From Tubulanus polymorphus (taxonomy: Eukaryota; Nemertea; Palaeonemertea; Tubulaniformes; Tubulanidae): DNA of 64,000 nucleotides. The translations under genes and the position numbers were made by a program. The stretch lies in contig NC_134031.1 in the NCBI RefSeq assembly GCF_964204645.1, positions 9,836,501 through 9,900,500 on the forward strand. Direction: 5' to 3'. The notes beneath the pieces are model-generated. The model worked only from the letters and a program-made list of their open reading frames with translations. It made no database searches and was not told the DNA's origin. Below, one piece after another: positions 31,881-44,892 of the stretch (the stretch's first letter is position 1; the number at the start of each line of letters is the position of its first letter).

Positions 31881-34460
31881 GAAAGGCTGAATCCAAGAAC
31901 ATGTCTATCGCACTTTTGAGTCCAAACGTCTACTTTTACTTAGTAGCCACTTGAGAACAATAAGCAATTAACGATATCGGCTACTTTTCCTTAAGTATAC
32001 ATTTCAAAACAGTCACTCTGAAATTGTATTCCTTTCAATTCGGTTGGTTTTATATAGTGGCTGTTTCAAAGAGTCTACTATAGAAAAGTGACCATTTTAA
32101 AACATCTGGTTTTGATAGTGCACACTAGCAGTAGAGGTGACTGTAAAACCACCCGTCTGTAAACGGTGACTTTGTGATAGTAACTCCTACCATAGCAGCT
32201 ACTCTCAAAACACATCGTTCCTAAAAGTCAACTATTGAAAAGTGACCATTTTGAGATGGCTTGGTAATTTCCTGTTTAAAATAGCAGCATCTGTTAAAGA
32301 TTTGCAGTGATACGTGACCGGTTCAAAGGTACCATTAAACCCTATATGCTTTGTATACAGAACTCTGTATGCTTTGTATACAGTTCTGTGAATAGAAAAT
32401 CAAAGTTTTTGAGTTGCTAAGAATCTAATAATTTTTATATTACGCTCAACAAAATGGCAATATCCAATAGGAAAACTATTGATTTATATAACATCATCAT
32501 GGATTAAATCCATTAATACTAATACGTATTGTATAGTGCCTGTCCTAATTTCAGGGGCGGATCCAGGTGCATGTTGTGACCATGTCGACTAATAAAAAGG
32601 GCATAGACTGTAATTTCAGTTTCACATACTACCCTACTTAGTTGAGTAAATTGTTTATATAGGTTATCAAAAACCCAGCAGCAGCTATCGGTCAGCAGGT
32701 CAATTACACTGGCTAACTAGACAGTGATTGATGAACGAATGAACAAATTGCATTGGCCTGCAAAAGTTTTACCTCTTGGTAATAAACTTAGCACCGCAAT
32801 ATTTTAATTTGAATAATAAAATAATACGCCAAAATGTACAATGTTTGAACTTCGCTGAATCGAAGAACCAATGACTCGCTGAATTATAAGACAATTATCT
32901 GTTTTTCCAACTAACGTCTTTTTCACTTTGTCGTAAAATAATAACTACTAATATGTGGCACCATATTCGACAACAGAAGTGCATTCAGAGTAAGAATAAC
33001 GTTACCAAAACTTGAATTTGGAAGCGAATGCGGGCTAGAACCAACTGAGGTACCGATTTAAGGTGCAGATATATAGGGAATCCCTATCATAGCGACCAAC
33101 ATGGTTGTAAATTGCTTCCATGCCGGAAAGTGAATAATTTTCGATCTAAACGACTACAGAACCCGAAGAAGTGGAATAAAATACTCTAATCCGTTAACTG
33201 TAGATAAATTAAGAAATACCACAATATAATTTTGTATCATGAAATTTATCAAAGTTAAATCACTCCGTTTTAGGAATGCCTACATTCCACCTGATGATGG
33301 CTGTTAGTCAACAGTTGAAACGTTGCGGTTTCACCAAATTTTATCATATTTAAAATTCTATTACGGGAGTTCATCATTCATGACCCCGGTGACGATCACC
33401 AAAGGCCGTTACTGTAATCCAAATGAAATCTTGAATACCATACAAAGTTTCTTATTGCTATTAAATTCGATCAAATATGGGCTCAATTTAGATGATTGTT
33501 TAAAATCCACATGGATTTGTTAAAGAAAAAATCAATGATTCAGCGAAATTAGAATTCAGGGAAATTCGAACACTTCGAAATGCACATTGTAATTTAAGAT
33601 GCAAAGAAATCTAGGCTACCGCTGAAAATAAACTACCATTTCAATAATGAGAGGTTAGCCTGAATGTATGATTGCGCTTTTAATTCAAGAATTTAAATCA
33701 AAAATGAATGCAGACCTATGCTTTGAAATAGCTGCATTTGTTAGAATTGAATTCTTAATTGAATTATATCGCCATGAAAAGAAGGAAATTTCAATTTATC
33801 TTAAAACTACATAACTATTGACAATTTGTAAACAAATTTAACTCCAATCTCGACTTTAATTGGTTAGAGTTGGGAATCTCTCATTACATTTTACATCCTC
33901 AAAGAGTATCTTCAATATCTTCAGATCTTAACTGAGTCACTCTAAATAGAACAATACCCAAAACTATAGCATGTCAGTGAGTAGAGATTTCACAATAGTT
34001 TCTGAGTATGTTTATATTGTCACGTATCACTGCAAATCTGAAGCATATGTTGCTGTAGTGTATTTATAACAGGGAATCTGGCAAGCGATCTCAAAATGGT
34101 CCTCTTTCAATAGTTGACTTTTAGGAACGATGTGTTTTGAGAGTAGCTGCTATGGTAGGAGTTACTATCACAAAGTCACTGTTTACAGACGGGTGGTTTT
34201 ACAGTTTTACTGCTAGTGTGCACTATAGAAACCAGATGTTTTAAAATGGTCACTTTTCTATAGTAGACTCTTCGAAACAGCCACTATATAAAACCAACCG
34301 AATTGAAAGGAATACAATTTCAGAGTGACTATTTTGAAATGTATACTACTTGAAAAGTAGCCGATATCGTTAATTGCTTATTGTTCTCAATTGGCTACTA
34401 AGTAAAAGTAGACGTTTGGGCTCAAAAGTGCGATGGACACGTTCTTGGATTCAGCCTTTC
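31881..34460. mobile_element. Long-TIR non-autonomous DNA transposon, copy 1
   Basis: Ends GAAAGGCTGAATCCAAGAAC and, reversed, GAAAGGCTGAATCCAAGAAC, with inverted arms of about 380 bp (31881-32290 and 34080-34460). AAAT flanks both sides (31877-31880 and 34461-34464). No transposase-like ORF inside. A second copy lies at 54947-57605. The two copies differ by large internal insertions or deletions (for example about 33000-33700 here). The arms repeat short variants of a motif around AGTGACCATTTT. Confidence 0.85.
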
Positions 34461-34464
34461 AAAT

Positions 34465-34800
34465 ATTCAATATCCTAGAATTACAAATTGTACTTATATT
34501 TGCTTCGAATGTTTTTGTAGGATTTATTATATGGCAATTAATATAAAAATGTGTGAAAGGTACTATATTACCAAAATATCAACATTTGATTTTAGTTCAT
34601 CGGGACTAATTCCAAACAGTTTAGCTAAAGGTTTTCTTACCATAAAATTATGTTGTTCATCATTAGCTAACTTTATTCTTATTTTATCATTAATATCACT
34701 TTTTAATAATCTGATTTAAAGTCAGCAGATACTCTTATTTTTAAACGAGCTCTTTTATTAATTTCTTCTGTTTATGTTTCTAGATTATATAAAACCGATT
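34465..34800 (-). pseudogene. E3 small gene, minus strand
   Basis: Reads SDINDKIRIKLANDEQHNFM then VRKPLAKLFGISPDELKSNV. A related stretch (NEIKIRLTNDEKRQFLVK) is fused onto the E3 polymerase at 37650-37710. The gene points away from the E3 polymerase (divergent) and is cut at 34464 by the transposon. The function is unrecognised. Confidence 0.5.
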
Positions 34801-34849
34801 TTAGAAATAGATGATACCATTTATTCAAATTTCTAACAAAAATTGGAAA

Positions 34850-37713
34850 AAATAATGGACCTTGTAACAGATGTTGAATATCCAAAAATTAATATCTCTT
34901 GGAAAGTAAGTTTTATAAAGTCAGAAGAAAAAATGGATTATAATATTCAAATACATTCCGAAGAAATAATTTCAAAAACACAAATAAAAGAGAAGTTAGA
35001 AAAAATATTTCATTAATTTAAACGTCATATTGAAGAAAGATGTTATGAAGGTTCTTGCTTATCATTGAATGAAATCATATTTTTAGATTTAAATACTTAT
35101 AACACAAAAAGAAATAAAACATCAAAAAGTAATAAAATGTTTACACATAATTCAAATCGTACAACAGAGAAGGATATTGAAGCATCATCTTATATTAAAC
35201 CACCATTTACATCAAAGGCAGTTAAAAATATTCAAAATGAAGATAATAAATGTTTTCTATTGTCGATTATAAGTTGCTTACACCCAACAGAAGATATTAC
35301 GCATAGTTTTAGAGTAAAAGATAATGGAAAGTATGAATCATTATATAAAGTTAATCAATACCCAGTAACTATAAAAATGATAACTAAAATAGAAAAAGTT
35401 GATAATTTAAAAATAAATGTATTTGAATTAATGCAACTACCAGAGACAAAAGGTGAAAATATTAAAGATTATACATTAGACGTTTTGTATCTAACAAAAC
35501 ATTGACGATGAAAATGACGATGAAAACGTTATAGATTTATTATACTATATAAAAAGATAAAAATGAACATTATATGTGGTTAAAACAAATAGCTATGTAG
35601 AAAATGTAAATTTATGACAGAGAATGATGCATTATTAAAAAATAAAGAATTATGTGATAATAATGATTTTTGTAAATTAATAATGCCAACAGAAAAAGAT
35701 TATAAATTCAAATTTTCTAACTATAAATTTAAATGTATAGTTCCATTTGTAATATATGGAGATTTTGAATCGTTGAATAAATAATTAACTGACCAAGATA
35801 GAAAAGAGATATATAATAAAAAGCATTTATTAAAATCAATGGATAAAGGAAATAAACGAAATGAAGACATAATACAAGACCCACCAATTATAAGTACAAT
35901 TTAAAAAGTTCATCAAAGAGCTGCTACGCATGGAATGTATATGAAATCAAACTATCCTGAATTATATGAAAGCCAATATATTTCTTTTAGAGGTGAAGAT
36001 GTAGTAAATGATATTTGTAATAAAATAATTGAGCTAGAAAGTGATTTTACACAATTATTATATAAAAATAAAAAAATAATTATGACCATAGAGGATGAAG
36101 TTGATTTTAATTATGCAACTCATCGTTGTTACTGTGTAAAACGTTTTTTTTTTTATTTGATAAAAAATTCCAAGTTCGTGATCATTTAAATTCAAAATAT
36201 CGTGGAGCATTGGTAACTTACAAGTAAATAGATGTGAATTTCGTGCCAATATTATTTCCGAATTTATCAGGCTATGATACCCACTTATTTATAAAACAAC
36301 CATTAGGAAAATTAGGTGTTATCAATCGAGAAGTAGAAGAATATAATGCTATAAATGATGCAAATGTAAGAAAATATGATTTTAAACTATTAGCTAAGAC
36401 ATCGGAAAATTATATTTCATTTCAATGTGGTTGCTTTAGATTTTTAGATTCTTATAGATTTCTAGCAAGCTCATTAGATAATTTAGCAAATTGTTAAGTT
36501 GACAATGATTTTATAATAACGCGTTATTATTATCCAGATGAACAATAGTTTTAATTATCAAGATATAAAAGACAATACCTTATTCATTTCATAAAACGCA
36601 CGATGATTGCAAAGAAACAAAATTATTGAAAGAAAAATTTTATGATTAATTAAAAGATGAGTACGTGAAAGATGAAGTTTATAATAGAACATTAAATGTT
36701 TGATATACAGTATCATAATTTGCCGATATATTTGAAAAGTTTAGAGAAGTCAATTTAAATCATTTAAATGTTGACCCTTGTTATTGTTATTCAAGTCCTG
36801 ATTTAACCTGGCAATGTGGTTTAAAATATACAAAAGTAGAATTAGATTTATTAAAAGAACCAGACGTGGTATTATTGTTTGAAAATCTATTAGAGGTGGA
36901 ATTAGTAGGGTGATGGTAGATGGTATTTTAAAGCAAATGATTAATACAAATTATTATATATTGACGCAAATAATTTATATGGCTGGGCAATGATGCAACC
37001 TCAACCATAGAAAAATTTTATATCAACAGAAGTTGAAAATGATGATAAGACTAATTGGAAAAGCGCAATTATAAGGTTAGAAGATGATCCTCCAATTGGT
37101 TATTTCTTTGTAGTTGATTTAGAATATCCTAATGATATAAAATTTAAATCTTAAAACTTACCATATTGCCCAGAACATTTAGCCGTAGATGATAGTTATT
37201 GAAGTGAATATCAGAAAAAAATAAAACCGAAAGATCATGTATTTACAGAAAAATTAATATTAACACAAAATAATAAATATAATTATATTGTTCATTATAG
37301 AATGTCTAAAATTTTATTCAAAACAAGGAATGACATTTAATAAAGTACATAAATATATTGAATTTAATCAATCGAAATGGTTAGATAAATAAATAGATTT
37401 CGATACTCAGAGAATTATATCAAAAGCAGATTTTGAAAAAGACTCTTTTAAGTTAATGAATGATAGTTTTTATGGAAAAACTTGTGAGAATATTCGAAAT
37501 AGAAATGATATTGAACTAGTAAATAATTCTGAACGATTGAGACACCTTCAATCAAGTCCTAGACATTTATTAATGACTGTTATTAATAGAAAAGCCTGGC
37601 ACAAGTTAGGTAGTGATTCCGGATTTAACATTAGATTTTTTAAAAGTGATTGTTCTAATGAAATAAAGATAAGGTTAACAAATGATGAAAAACGTCAATT
37701 TTTAGTTAAATAA
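34850..37713 (+). pseudogene. Protein-primed PolB of E3, most complete copy
   Basis: N-terminal domain from about 34850 (DLVTDVEYPKI) through 35065-35505 (NEDNKCFLLSIISCLHP; INVFELMQLPETK). Exonuclease: ExoI FVIYGDFESLN at about 35750, ExoII NLSGYDTHLFIKQ at about 36260. Then FADIFEKFREVNLNHL and CYCYSSPDLTWQCGLKY at about 36720-36850. Palm motif A is YIDANNLYGWAM at about 36957 and motif B is LMNDSFYGKTCENIR at 37456. At about 37568, just after SSPRHL, the sequence switches to an unrelated small-gene sequence, so motif C and the C-terminus are missing. At least ten stops or frameshifts. The enzyme class replicates linear genomes from a terminal protein primer. Confidence 0.88.
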
Positions 37714-37734
37714 CCTATAGCCAAACTGTAACTA

Positions 37735-38235
37735 AACTATATACTATAACTAAACTACAGGCAACTGCAATCTTAACTGTTATAGGGGCAGCAATTGTTA
37801 ACGATTTAGCTTTTGCAGGTGGGGGTTTTTATTTAAACATATTGATAAAAATGGTTCATTAACCGAGCAATAAGACATAATTTAGCATTAGAAAAATATA
37901 ACAAAGCTAATGAAGAATAGAGAGAAAAAGTCAAAATTATATAGATTTTATTAACAAAGAATTGTATAATCAGAAAATATCGCATAGGGATTTTCAATCA
38001 GTTGATGAAGCTATGAGTTTATATAACCCAGGAACAAATCGTGAAAAAATACATTTGTACAAACCTTAATTATCAGATTATTATACACCAAGTAATGAAC
38101 AACAAAAATATGAAATAATTTGGACGATAAAATAGATGGTGTTAATATCATTCCTCATGATATCAATACAACTAAATCAAAATCATATTTAGAAAAGCAA
38201 ATATTAGAATTTGAAAGTGATTTAAAAGTTTAAAA
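37735..38235 (+). pseudogene. E3 protein with Gly-rich LAFAGGG motif
   Basis: Contains NDLAFAGGGF, then in other frames HNLALEKYNKANEE, SHRDFQSVDEAMSLYN and LSDYYTPSNEQQKYEIIW. The same gene is at 54570-54946 in E4, where a transposon splits it inside the Gly-rich motif. Recurs with this polymerase type, but I cannot name a function. A structural or scaffold role is possible. Confidence 0.55.
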
Positions 38236-38560
38236 GAAAAATATTTAAAAAGTAAAATTATTTATTATTCTATTATTGATGGTTCAGTTACAATTAGTTC
38301 TGTAATAACATTTCTAGCAATATTCTCACCGTTAACACCTTTAGCTATCTCAATTGTGGAGTGCTTGGTTAATCATCAAGTGTTTTAACCGGTATAAGTT
38401 CAAAATTAGATATAAAAAGTAGTGAAAAAATTAAATCTAATAAAAAAGAAATTAATAAATTTAAAAATACATTAGATTATATAATTAGTTTAAATGGTAA
38501 TATTACAATTGATGAACAAGATGAAATATTAAAATGAATAATTAATTATCAGTAAAAATT
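38236..38560 (+). pseudogene. E3 membrane protein
   Basis: Reads KIIYYSIIDGSVTISSVITF then LAIFSPLTPLAIS, hydrophobic segments like two membrane helices. A charged Lys-rich tail follows (EINKFKNTLDYIISLNGNIT). One frameshift near 38360. Confidence 0.5.
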
Positions 38561-38600
38561 TATAATTATGATTATAAATAATCAATTTTTCTATTTTATA

Positions 38601-39705
38601 AATGGTGGATAGTTTTCCAAAAGCTTTTCAATATAATTAATTAATTAAGTATAATTTTCCAGCGGTAGATTTTAATAGAAATATTTCATATAGAAATTTA
38701 GTTTTGCGTTCATTAATCAATTTAGATATTTATATTACTGAAAGAAATTTTTTTATGTCAAGAATGGAAAATATATTTAATACGTATAAAGTTACTTTTA
38801 CCCGGGATGAATATAATATACATATGAAATAAAACCAATTATGTAATATTGGCAGAATTAATTAAATTGTGCTGTTTATTGTGCAACGACAGGCTGTGGT
38901 ATAAGTTGGAATGATCAATTAAATAATTTATAAAACAATTTGCGTTATTCTGAATTATAATTCATTCATACCTTATTTAGATTTCACACGTATTTTCAAA
39001 TTAGAATTATATTAAATGAATTAGAATGCCCTTTACCGGGATCAAAATATTTTGAAGAATTGGATAACAATATCAATTTATCTAAGTTTTACAAAATATG
39101 TAATGAATTTAATATATAGATATAAATAATTCTGATTGTAGAGCGCATGGTAAAATACGAGGTGTTGGCGAACAGTTTGAAGTAAAGAGAATTTATTAAA
39201 GATGTCATAGAGTTGTAGCCTATCATAATTATAATATCGATAACATTAAATGTTGGATTAATTTTATTTTATATAATGGTAAAGGTTTTACAAAGCCTGG
39301 TATACAAAGAATAAATCAATCTATTATAATATATCAAATTTGCATTTTAGGATTTCAAGTTGAAACAAGATCACCAATCGTTGGAAAAAATGATATTTCA
39401 TTTGATGCGCCGAAACAATTTAAAGTCTCATTATCTCATAATGATAAAAATCGATCTATTCCAGAAAACATTTAAAAAAGTCAAAATTATTAAGAAAAAT
39501 CTCATATAAGATTAGATTATTGTATAGGGCCTAATTTGTTGATAATATCTAATGATTAAGTATTAAAAATTGGGAATATAATTGGGTATAATAATTTAAT
39601 TAGGACTGCTGGAATAAATAATTCATTTGGAATAAACGACATAAATGAAAAAGTTATCACTGCACAAAAACTAATGGCAGGTGAAAAAAAATAATAAAAG
39701 ATATA
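38601..39705 (+). pseudogene. E3 large unrecognised protein, possibly structural
   Basis: Starts MVDSFPKAFQYN, then FPAVDFNRNISYRNLVLRSL and FMSRMENIFNTYKVTFTRDE. After several frameshifts the readings include LECPLPGSKYFEELD, GKIRGVGEQFEVKRIY, CWINFILYNGKGFTKPG and FDAPKQFKVSLSHND. It ends near AGEKK at 39690. The length (over 350 codons) and the place after the membrane protein suggest a virion protein. No capsid signature was recognised with confidence, so this is inference. Confidence 0.5.
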
Positions 39706-40271
39706 CAAACAACAGAAACTAAAACTAAGAATATAAAATTAAATAATGATTCTAAAATAAAACATAACTATACATCAGAAAATATTAAAACTGATAATAC
39801 TCAACATGATATAATTGAAAGTAATAATAAGATATCACATTAAAATACCAAATTAGCTATAAATTGTATAGGCATTATAACAGGTGGAATATCATATTCT
39901 AAATTCTAAATTTGTATATGATATAAATAGAATTCGAGGGTATAGAAGGTGTAGATAATTATGAAATGGATACTTACGACGAACCTGGTATAACTGATGA
40001 ACAACCACCTGATTTTACTGACACAAGTTTAGTAACGATCACGAAACAGCATATAATTCTAATTTAGAAGGTCCTTATTCTAATAATCTAGAGGGATTTG
40101 ATAGAATAAAATAAATCAAGAATCGATCCTGCAATGATAATCTAGATTTAGTAAAACAAGACTTAGAATAAAATGAATTAATTCATCATTTTAACCCATA
40201 TTTGAAACAATATATATATTTTTATGTTATTATTCATTATTGTTATATATATTGTTTCATGTCAGAGGTTG
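39706..40271 (+). pseudogene. E3 3'-most decayed gene
   Basis: Acidic reading FVYDINRIRGY and YEMDTYDEPGITDEQPPDFT, then stops. No family recognised. Confidence 0.4.
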
Positions 40272-40350
40272 AATGTGCATAAAAAATAAAAATAAATTCG
40301 AACTTGCGGGGATTTATTTTCATTTTTTTATGAGCTCGACCTTTCGACCT
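40272..40350. repeat. Palindromic terminus of E3
   Basis: Starts AGAGGTTGAATGTGCAT and, reversed, AGAGGTCGAAAGGTCGAG. It contains AAATAAATTCGAAC. The same internal motifs occur in the ends of the 46322-50672 element. Flanking TTGTTTCAT / ATGAAACAA extends the symmetry. Confidence 0.6.
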
Positions 40351-41000
40351 CTGGTATGAAACAACTTATTCCCTATTAATTTTGTTCACTTAAACGAAAT
40401 TGATTTGAATTTGTTTATGAGTTTTATTTGCTCAATGAAGTAAAACTGAATTGGATTTTTCGCTGAGTGAAATTTGATTGAATATGCAGTTTGAGTAAAT
40501 GGCTTATTAGCATATCAAGGTCATCCATCGATTTGATAAAAAGCTATTTATTTTTAATAACCGGACTTTGCATAACTGTCAATTTTCTGTAGTGTATTTG
40601 AAAATAGTCATCTCAAAACCAATTATCACGGAGATGTTACAGAAATCGATCTTGAAATACAAATTTGGATCTGTAAATAAAATCCGGAAGTAAAACGGTA
40701 GACGATACCGCGGGTTCACGTGAACACCTGCTGATTTCAACGGCTCAGCCTATCATAAAGGAGTCTTTGCATTCTGATTGGCATTTTAAAACTTTTAAAA
40801 CTTTTTAAAAATTTTTTACAGGACCCTTTTTAAAAATTCAGCTCCCTGGTGTTTTGGAGAACGGATATTAATGAATGATTTGTATAAATATATGCACAGT
40901 TGCACAGTAGTCAAAGGTTCTCAGCTCTGGAAACCATGTCATTTAAATTCGCTCCATTTGCATAGTAATAGGCTCAGCCTACGGCTGGCCTGAGAATGTA
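40351..41000 (-). repeat. Dispersed repeat, inverse of 30474-31301
   Basis: The clear match covers 40680-41000. The weaker AT-rich part from about 40375 resembles the rest of the 30474-31301 block. No gene. Confidence 0.55.
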
Positions 41001-41121
41001 GCTTTTTGGATTTTACATTATTTTTTTCAGACGAACTTAGTATGGGCAATAAAACCACAAAGGAAAAATACCCGCTTTCGTAGCTGCTTTTCAGCTACAT
41101 ATAGTTTCCATTTCTTTGCAG

Positions 41122-41262
41122 GTGCTGAAACTGGGCTTGTGCCGATGTACCTTACTGAGATTTCACCGATAAATATACGTGGGGCGATGGGTGTTTTGCA
41201 TCAGCTTGCTCTTACTAGTGGTATATTTGTTGCCCAGATATTCGGTCTCAATGCAATTTTAG
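41122..41262 (+). CDS. Exon of an SLC2A/GLUT-like sugar transporter
   Basis: A 141-bp exon coding 47 residues, with acceptor TTTCTTTGCAG before it and donor GTACAT after it, both in phase 1. It reads [16 protein letters not shown], then [17 protein letters not shown], then [12 protein letters not shown]. The PMYxxEISPxxxRGxxG pattern is the conserved loop and start of helix 5 of class I facilitative glucose transporters, of the major facilitator superfamily. It acts in the plasma membrane. It is the only convincing host coding sequence in the window; other exons must lie outside or were not recognised. Confidence 0.85.
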
Positions 41263-44200
41263 GTACATACTCTTGTGACAGTGTGATAGTTGGCCTATAT
41301 GAGTATATCATGACATTTTTTACACATATCCGTGGTGTATCCAATGTATAGTTGTACCAGCGTACAGTATTTCTAAGGGTGGCGACAAAATGTGCGGCAG
41401 TAGATTTGCGCCCAAGTGGGTTTCTACGAAAGCGTCCTGGGCCCAGTTTCACAAACAAGTTAAACTCAAATTGTTGGTGTAATTGCCATTGGTTACTTCA
41501 TGTTTTCAATGAGGACAACAATAAAACATAACCGTTTTAGGCTTAAACTTTTTCGTGAAACCGGGCCCTGGTGAATACACTCGGAATACACTAGTTTTTT
41601 TCAGTAAAAAAAAATAATTTTGGTCGTTTATCCAGATCAATCCGGTCTATTCGGTAAGGGAGCATCTGTAAATGTCAATAGTTGCGTCAATTAGATTAAC
41701 TTTCTAATTCGTTTCAACCCGACGCCCCCCCCCCTCCCCCTCGATCAGACACATGCCAAAGTTGGAACTATTGATTTTCTAATGAGAGGCCACAGACAAA
41801 GATAAGACATTCTCACGAGTGTATTTTGATCATAACTTTAAATTGAAAAATAGATTAGCAAACTTACAAGTGGAATACCTATTATACTCTAATAGACTTT
41901 ATATAAACAAAATCAAATATATCTAAAATACCAACAGCATCCTAAAGAGAGACGGTTAAATCTACTGCTTGTAATATATATATTTGAAACTGCAATTCAA
42001 TTCAATGTTATCTTTATTGCACCGCAATAAATCGATAATTCGGCAGTCGTGACGAATCCGCGGGAGGCCTTCACCTCCACGCTCTTCCGCGAGTTATTCT
42101 AATTGAAGCAACTACCGAAATTTTTGAGATGCTCCCTAAATAAATTCGGCAAATAAATATCTCCTTGTTCCTATCAATTTTTAATGTAATACACACATGC
42201 ACGTTATCAGTATCGATTATGTACTGGTGCACTTGTTTGCACTAAAATTAATATAATTAATTGATAAAAATTGATATTATTGACATAAAGGCATGAAATA
42301 AACTATTATTATGCAGGCACTGCCGCAGGTAGTGATTCGAGCCTGATTTGTAGATAAATTTCCTAAACGCGTCATTATCTCAAATTAAGTACACAGATTC
42401 CATTTATCATGCTAAGTGAAACAAAAATGTTTTGATGCATGTTGGCATTAACTGTCTTAAATAAAATAAAACAGTACACTTATATACATGATATCCCTAA
42501 ATTTTGAAATAATTTGCTCTTACGGAGGGTATTTACATTGTTAATTATTTACAAATCTTGGTTGACGATTTAATAATAGTGTTAGAGAAGCGCTAATCGA
42601 TTTTAAAACCATATCGGATGAAAAATCACGATCGTGATGAGAATCTACACCTTACCAGCGCAGCTGAATGAACGTAAGTGGTGTTAGTATTTACGCACTA
42701 TCCATGGACGACTGTATTGCGTCATTTGACACAAGGGTTTGCAAAAGGTCTTTGGCGTGAAGGGTTAGGGTTACTTACAACTATCTTACTGATTAAACCC
42801 AACCAAGCATAACTTGTTATGAAATTTTAGAGCCCAGTATTTTCGAGACGTTTTATATAAAGACGCAATTTTTTAACCATCTTTTCGTGGCTTGTGGGAT
42901 TTTGCGGCATAAGTAATTTTTTTCATGACCTTTTTTGCAATCGGGTTTAATGGTTTTGTAAAGCTCCTCTATAGGACCACTCTATATCAACCATCGATGA
43001 TAATTGGAAATAGTAAAAAAATCAAATTAGTAATCGCGGAAGCATAGACTCATAGCCGGCTTGTGAAATCCGTCTAAGTCGGTCATTCTCTACTATCTTA
43101 TTCCCAAATTAACCACCGGCATATGGATATATCCGAGTTAAACGTATGCGACTTATCCGTCCTCTACCATAGCTGTTAAGGGAAAACAGATTTTTGGCCT
43201 TTTCTTAAATGACATCATATTTTGCCGCAATTGAAGTATCATTCTACAATGTAACATCCTCAGAGTTAACTTGAACCTGTTTAAGACATCATCCTCCAAT
43301 CAACGACCCCTACTTTAATTCTTTCCGCTTTGATTTGTTAGGGCTCCATAAGCGTGTGAACTTAAATTCAATCCCCGATTTCTTCGGAACTAGCTTCTTG
43401 CTTTGAAATTTATTTTTTCTCAAAATTAGTTTCTTCCGAGAAAACTAGTTTCTTCCGAGATACAAACTCAGAATAAACTTTTAAAAACTTTTGACTGGGA
43501 AAACTTGTTTATTCCAAGTAACAATCTGTTTTTAAAATCAAATACGTCTTCAGTATGTATCTACGGAAGCGCTCTTGTAAGGTTTGTGTAGATGTGACGT
43601 CACAAGATTTTAATGTAGTCTCTAGTAACTGTGTAAACCTTGCGGAAGTCGGATCTAATGGGACCAAGAAAAAACCAAGTCCAACTTAGAATATGTCGCT
43701 TTTCACGCCTTTTTCTGAAAACTACTACTTGAGAATTAATTTCCGTTAGCGGAAAAATTGAATCAACATCTACAAGAAATAATATAATAGAAATAAACTA
43801 TTTCGGGTTAATTTTTCTATACAAATACACTGACCAGAACTAAAATAACGACTGCTGACACGTATCGTCGATTCCAAGCTAGAACCGGCAACAGGGTAGA
43901 AATCGAACTGCAATATGGGATGATTTCGGTGAGTGATTTTAACTGTTTCTTCGGGACAAAGAAATGAACTTCTTTAAGAATGAAATGAACTAGTTTCAAA
44001 CCATTACTATGCATCCTACAATAAAAGCATCGTGTGGCCTTCATTTATTTACAAAAACACTTGAATATATACGTACGTGTATCTAGTAAATGTAATCTAT
44101 TTTTGTTATTAGGGGTTTCTGACACGAAATGTTGAATTCCGATAGAAATGTAACGATATCTGAATAATGCATTTTCTTTGTATGTACTGCACAATCTATT

Positions 44201-44300
44201 TTAAATTTAAGATTTTTTATTGTCAGACGACACCGTTGGAAATCTACTGTAGGAGATCAGCAATCGGTATGCCCCTTCAGGTATTCCGGATTAGAAAATG
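41263..44300. other. Intron-like or intergenic DNA, no gene recognised
   Basis: Starts with the exon's donor site. A LINE-like tail (AATTCAATTCAATGTTATC, minus strand) lies at 41996-42014. C/T runs occur at 41720-41745. No further transporter exon was found. Confidence 0.45.
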
Positions 44301-44705
44301 ACGGTTTCAGATAAGAGGTCGAGAGGTCGACTCGCCACCACTCACCACCACTTTTAATTTGTGTTCCTTATAGATTGGAGACAGAAAAGTATTTTTAGCA
44401 CCAATAAATAACAAAATAAAACCAGCAAAAAAGTTTGAAATTAAAAAATTAACTGATGTTACAAAAAGAAATTGAGCCAAAAATATCAAAACTAGAAAAA
44501 ATAAGAAATAAATATGGTGAAAAAATATCAGAGATTTTGAGTTTTTGTAGCGTAAATACAACGCGTGAATTTAATGTATTTTTACTTGATAAATGGGTTA
44601 CATTAAATAAAGTTGAATTAAAATTTTTAGAAGAATTTAAGATTATTATTAATTTATCATGGAAAAAATGAAGATGGTCATCATGATTTAGAAATTGTTG
44701 AATAA
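44301..44705 (+). pseudogene. E5: element terminus and small ORF
   Basis: Begins with the terminus shared with E2 (AGATAAGAGGTCGAGAGG). An open frame at 44456-44671 reads MLQKEIEPKISKLEKIRNKY, a charged helix. A frameshift carries it to a stop inside the palindrome at about 44703 (DLEIVE). Unrecognised. The arrangement (terminus, then AT-rich ORF) links it to the virus-like family. Confidence 0.5.
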
Positions 44706-44810
44706 AAAATAAAGAAATTTTTTTTCATTTCTTTATTTTTTATTCAACAATTTCTAAATCATGATGACCATCTTCATTTTTTCAATGATAAATTAATAAT
44801 AATCTTAAAT
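44635..44810. repeat. Near-perfect 84-bp inverted repeat (hairpin)
   Basis: Left arm 44635-44718 and right arm 44727-44810 pair with one mismatch across an 8-base T-rich loop. The arm contains the end of the E5 ORF, so a coding 3' end has been copied in reverse. Confidence 0.92.
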
Positions 44811-44892
44811 CATAATTTAGAATTACCTTTCACTACATTTTCTGATATCGCGACTCATTATAAGTTATATTTTTACCAATAAAACTTTTACA

